Assembly: GCA_963815305.1 (NCBI GenBank)
Contig: CAWFFW010000002.1
Span: forward strand, 372,001-436,000
Length of the DNA: 64,000 nt
Source: CAXBID01 sp963815305
GTDB lineage: Bacteria > Bacteroidota > Bacteroidia > Flavobacteriales > Flavobacteriaceae
Direction of reading: 5' to 3'
Position numbers and translations under genes: made by a program. The notes below the pieces were generated by a model that did no database searches, had not been told where the DNA came from, and saw only the letters and a program-made list of their open reading frames with translations. Shown one piece after another: positions 62,654-64,000 of the stretch (the stretch's first letter is position 1; the number at the start of each line of letters is the position of its first letter).

Positions 62654-64000
62654 TTAATTAGGATTTACATTTTGAATTGGTGCTTTTTTAGAATAGAGAT
62701 AATAATAACAAAGAGGAATAAAATATAAGCTCACCAAAGTTCCTAAAATCATACCTCCTATTACCGCTAAAGCAAATGGCTTTTGTAATTCGCTTCCCAA
62801 ATCTGAATAAAACAAGAAAGGCACCAACGCAAGTATTGTAGTTAAACTTGTCATTAATATTGGTTTCAATCTTTGTTTGCCTGCAAGTTGTAGAGCATCA
62901 ACAAGATTATAACCATTTTTCCGTAACTGATTTATTGTCGCTATTTTCAAAATAGAATCATTAATAATTATACCACTCATAACCACAATTCCAATCATAG
63001 ACATCAAGTTTAACGATTCTCCGAAAACATAAAGTAATATTAAAGCTCCTGCAATATCAATTGGTAGTTCAAGTAAAACGATAATAGGTTGTGTTAATGA
63101 TTCAAATTGTGCTGCCAAAATAAAGTATAATAATAGAATTGAAATGAATAGAACAAATACCATTTCTTTAATCAGCTTACCTCCAGAAAATATGTTACCA
63201 CCAAATGCTACATCTAAGTTTGAATCTTCACGAACAATTTTTTCTAATTCACTTAGAATATGTTCATTGCTTACATTTTTTCCTATACCTAAGTCAATTT
63301 CCAACGGGACAAATTGACCATTTTTTCCAGAAAACAATGTTTTATAATCTTGTTCGTTATTTACTGATACTAATGCTTTTACTGGAATATCAAGCCCATT
63401 TTTATTTAGAATGGTTAACTCATTTAAAATATCATCTACAGTATTAAACTTATCACTAATTACTATGGGGATATAGCGTTGGTTTGATTTTAACAAATCA
63501 ACTTGCAACACATTAAATTGTGATTTTAATGTACTAAAAATAGCAGACCTTGTAACATCATACAATAAAAGTTTTTCAGAATCAAGGCTTATCACAATAT
63601 GACTTTGTGTTACTATTTTATTACTTTTTAAATTCAAGGAACTAGAAATAATATTCCGTTGAACTTTTTCTATTTTTTTACTGTTGGGAATCTTCTCATC
63701 TGTTTTAGAAGTTATTTTAGCAATAATATCAGGTTGATCATCGGAAAAAAGACGATCAAATAGTGTCTTGTAATTAGTTAAAGAAAAACGTGCGTTATTA
63801 AAACGCTCCTTAAAAAACAACGTGCTTCTCTGTTTTAATATACTAAGATCATTTGATTCATGAACTTTTACATAAATCCTAGATTCAGAGTGACCTAATC
63901 TTTTTTCTCGATTTAATAAAAACTGCTGTTCTCCTATATATGTATTCGTAGTTTCTACTTGGTCATTAATGTATTCCAAAAATTCAAGTACTCTTTTTTT
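62654..64000 (-). CDS. RND-family efflux transporter, C-terminal half (5' end outside the window)
   Basis: The frame is open to the window edge; visible residues cover the second periplasmic domain and the last transmembrane block: FVLFISILLLYFILAAQFES, IVLLELPIDIAGALILLYVFG, MIGIVVMSGIIINDSIL (the HAE1-like helix-10/11 region) and LKPILMTSLTTILALVPFL. It drives proton-coupled export with the TolC-like protein. The N-terminal half is outside. Confidence 0.85.
   Translation of the reverse strand, partial: KKRVLEFLEYINDQVETTNTYIGEQQFLLNREKRLGHSESRIYVKVHESNDLSILKQRSTLFFKERFNNARFSLTNYKTLFDRLFSDDQPDIIAKITSKTDEKIPNSKKIEKVQRNIISSSLNLKSNKIVTQSHIVISLDSEKLLLYDVTRSAIFSTLKSQFNVLQVDLLKSNQRYIPIVISDKFNTVDDILNELTILNKNGLDIPVKALVSVNNEQDYKTLFSGKNGQFVPLEIDLGIGKNVSNEHILSELEKIVREDSNLDVAFGGNIFSGGKLIKEMVFVLFISILLLYFILAAQFESLTQPIIVLLELPIDIAGALILLYVFGESLNLMSMIGIVVMSGIIINDSILKIATINQLRKNGYNLVDALQLAGKQRLKPILMTSLTTILALVPFLFYSDLGSELQKPFALAVIGGMILGTLVSLYFIPLCYYYLYSKKAPIQNVNPN

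Overview
The window reads as a chromosomal segment of a Flavobacteriaceae-type Bacteroidetes: roughly one-third GC, weak Shine-Dalgarno sites, -7 elements of the TAnnTTTG class (for example 40601-40608 and 40620-40627), lipoproteins with a Cys after a short hydrophobic leader, an UpxY-type NusG paralogue and a Wzx/Wzy capsule locus typical of that group. Genus cannot be fixed from the sequence.

Layout. (1) 1-12.2 kb, core-like genes: a truncated HI0933-type flavoprotein, a beta-propeller-like lipoprotein, a DUF2254 membrane protein, a large metallophosphoesterase joined to an Omp85-type barrel, an HD-domain protein carrying the Pycsar-effector (DUF5706) membrane module, a GAF protein and a YidK-like sodium symporter. 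(2) 12.7-31.6 kb, one minus-strand surface polysaccharide locus: UpxY antiterminator, an outer membrane protein, flippase, polymerase, O-acetyltransferase, five glycosyltransferases plus a 50-residue glycosyltransferase stub, a nucleotidyltransferase/thymidylate-kinase-like fusion beside a choline-kinase-like enzyme, WecG-type and WecA-type transferases, Wza-like export lipoprotein, Wzc-like tyrosine kinase and a barrel protein with a SPOR-like tail. (3) 31.6-44 kb, a patchwork of decayed and small metabolic genes: a transposase stub, a Fic gene fragment recombined head to head with a GC-richer glyoxalase-fold fragment, two similar [oxidoreductase - SDR - AraC] modules, glyoxalase-fold proteins, CsaA, RidA, a Crp-like regulator, and a quinone oxidoreductase divergent from an HxlR regulator. 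Direct repeats spaced at 21 bp upstream of two of these genes look like AraC-family operators. (4) 44.4-57.5 kb, a defence island that starts at a degenerate initiator-type tRNA-Met 3' half (a likely attachment-site remnant): Gabija (gajA, gajB) on the plus strand, then on the minus strand a Wadjet operon (jetA, jetB, jetC, jetD) followed in the same operon by two unrecognised genes. (5) 57.7-64 kb, an apparent export operon: RND transporter (cut by the window end), TolC-like protein, signal peptidase I, a 48-residue membrane peptide and a transglutaminase-like lipoprotein.

Most interesting point: the gene after jetD (50218-51363) ends just after an A7 tract, and the -1 frame continues for 146 codons with no start codon. 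That hidden segment carries an R-x4-H motif typical of HEPN ribonucleases, and its stop overlaps the start of a gene with a PD-(D/E)xK-like nuclease motif. This suggests a HEPN + nuclease pair appended to Wadjet, expressed through a -1 frameshift or broken by a homopolymer indel. jetC is also split by a one-base frameshift between its two ATPase half-motifs, so whether this Wadjet copy works is open. No CRISPR array, rRNA operon or intact tRNA gene was seen.
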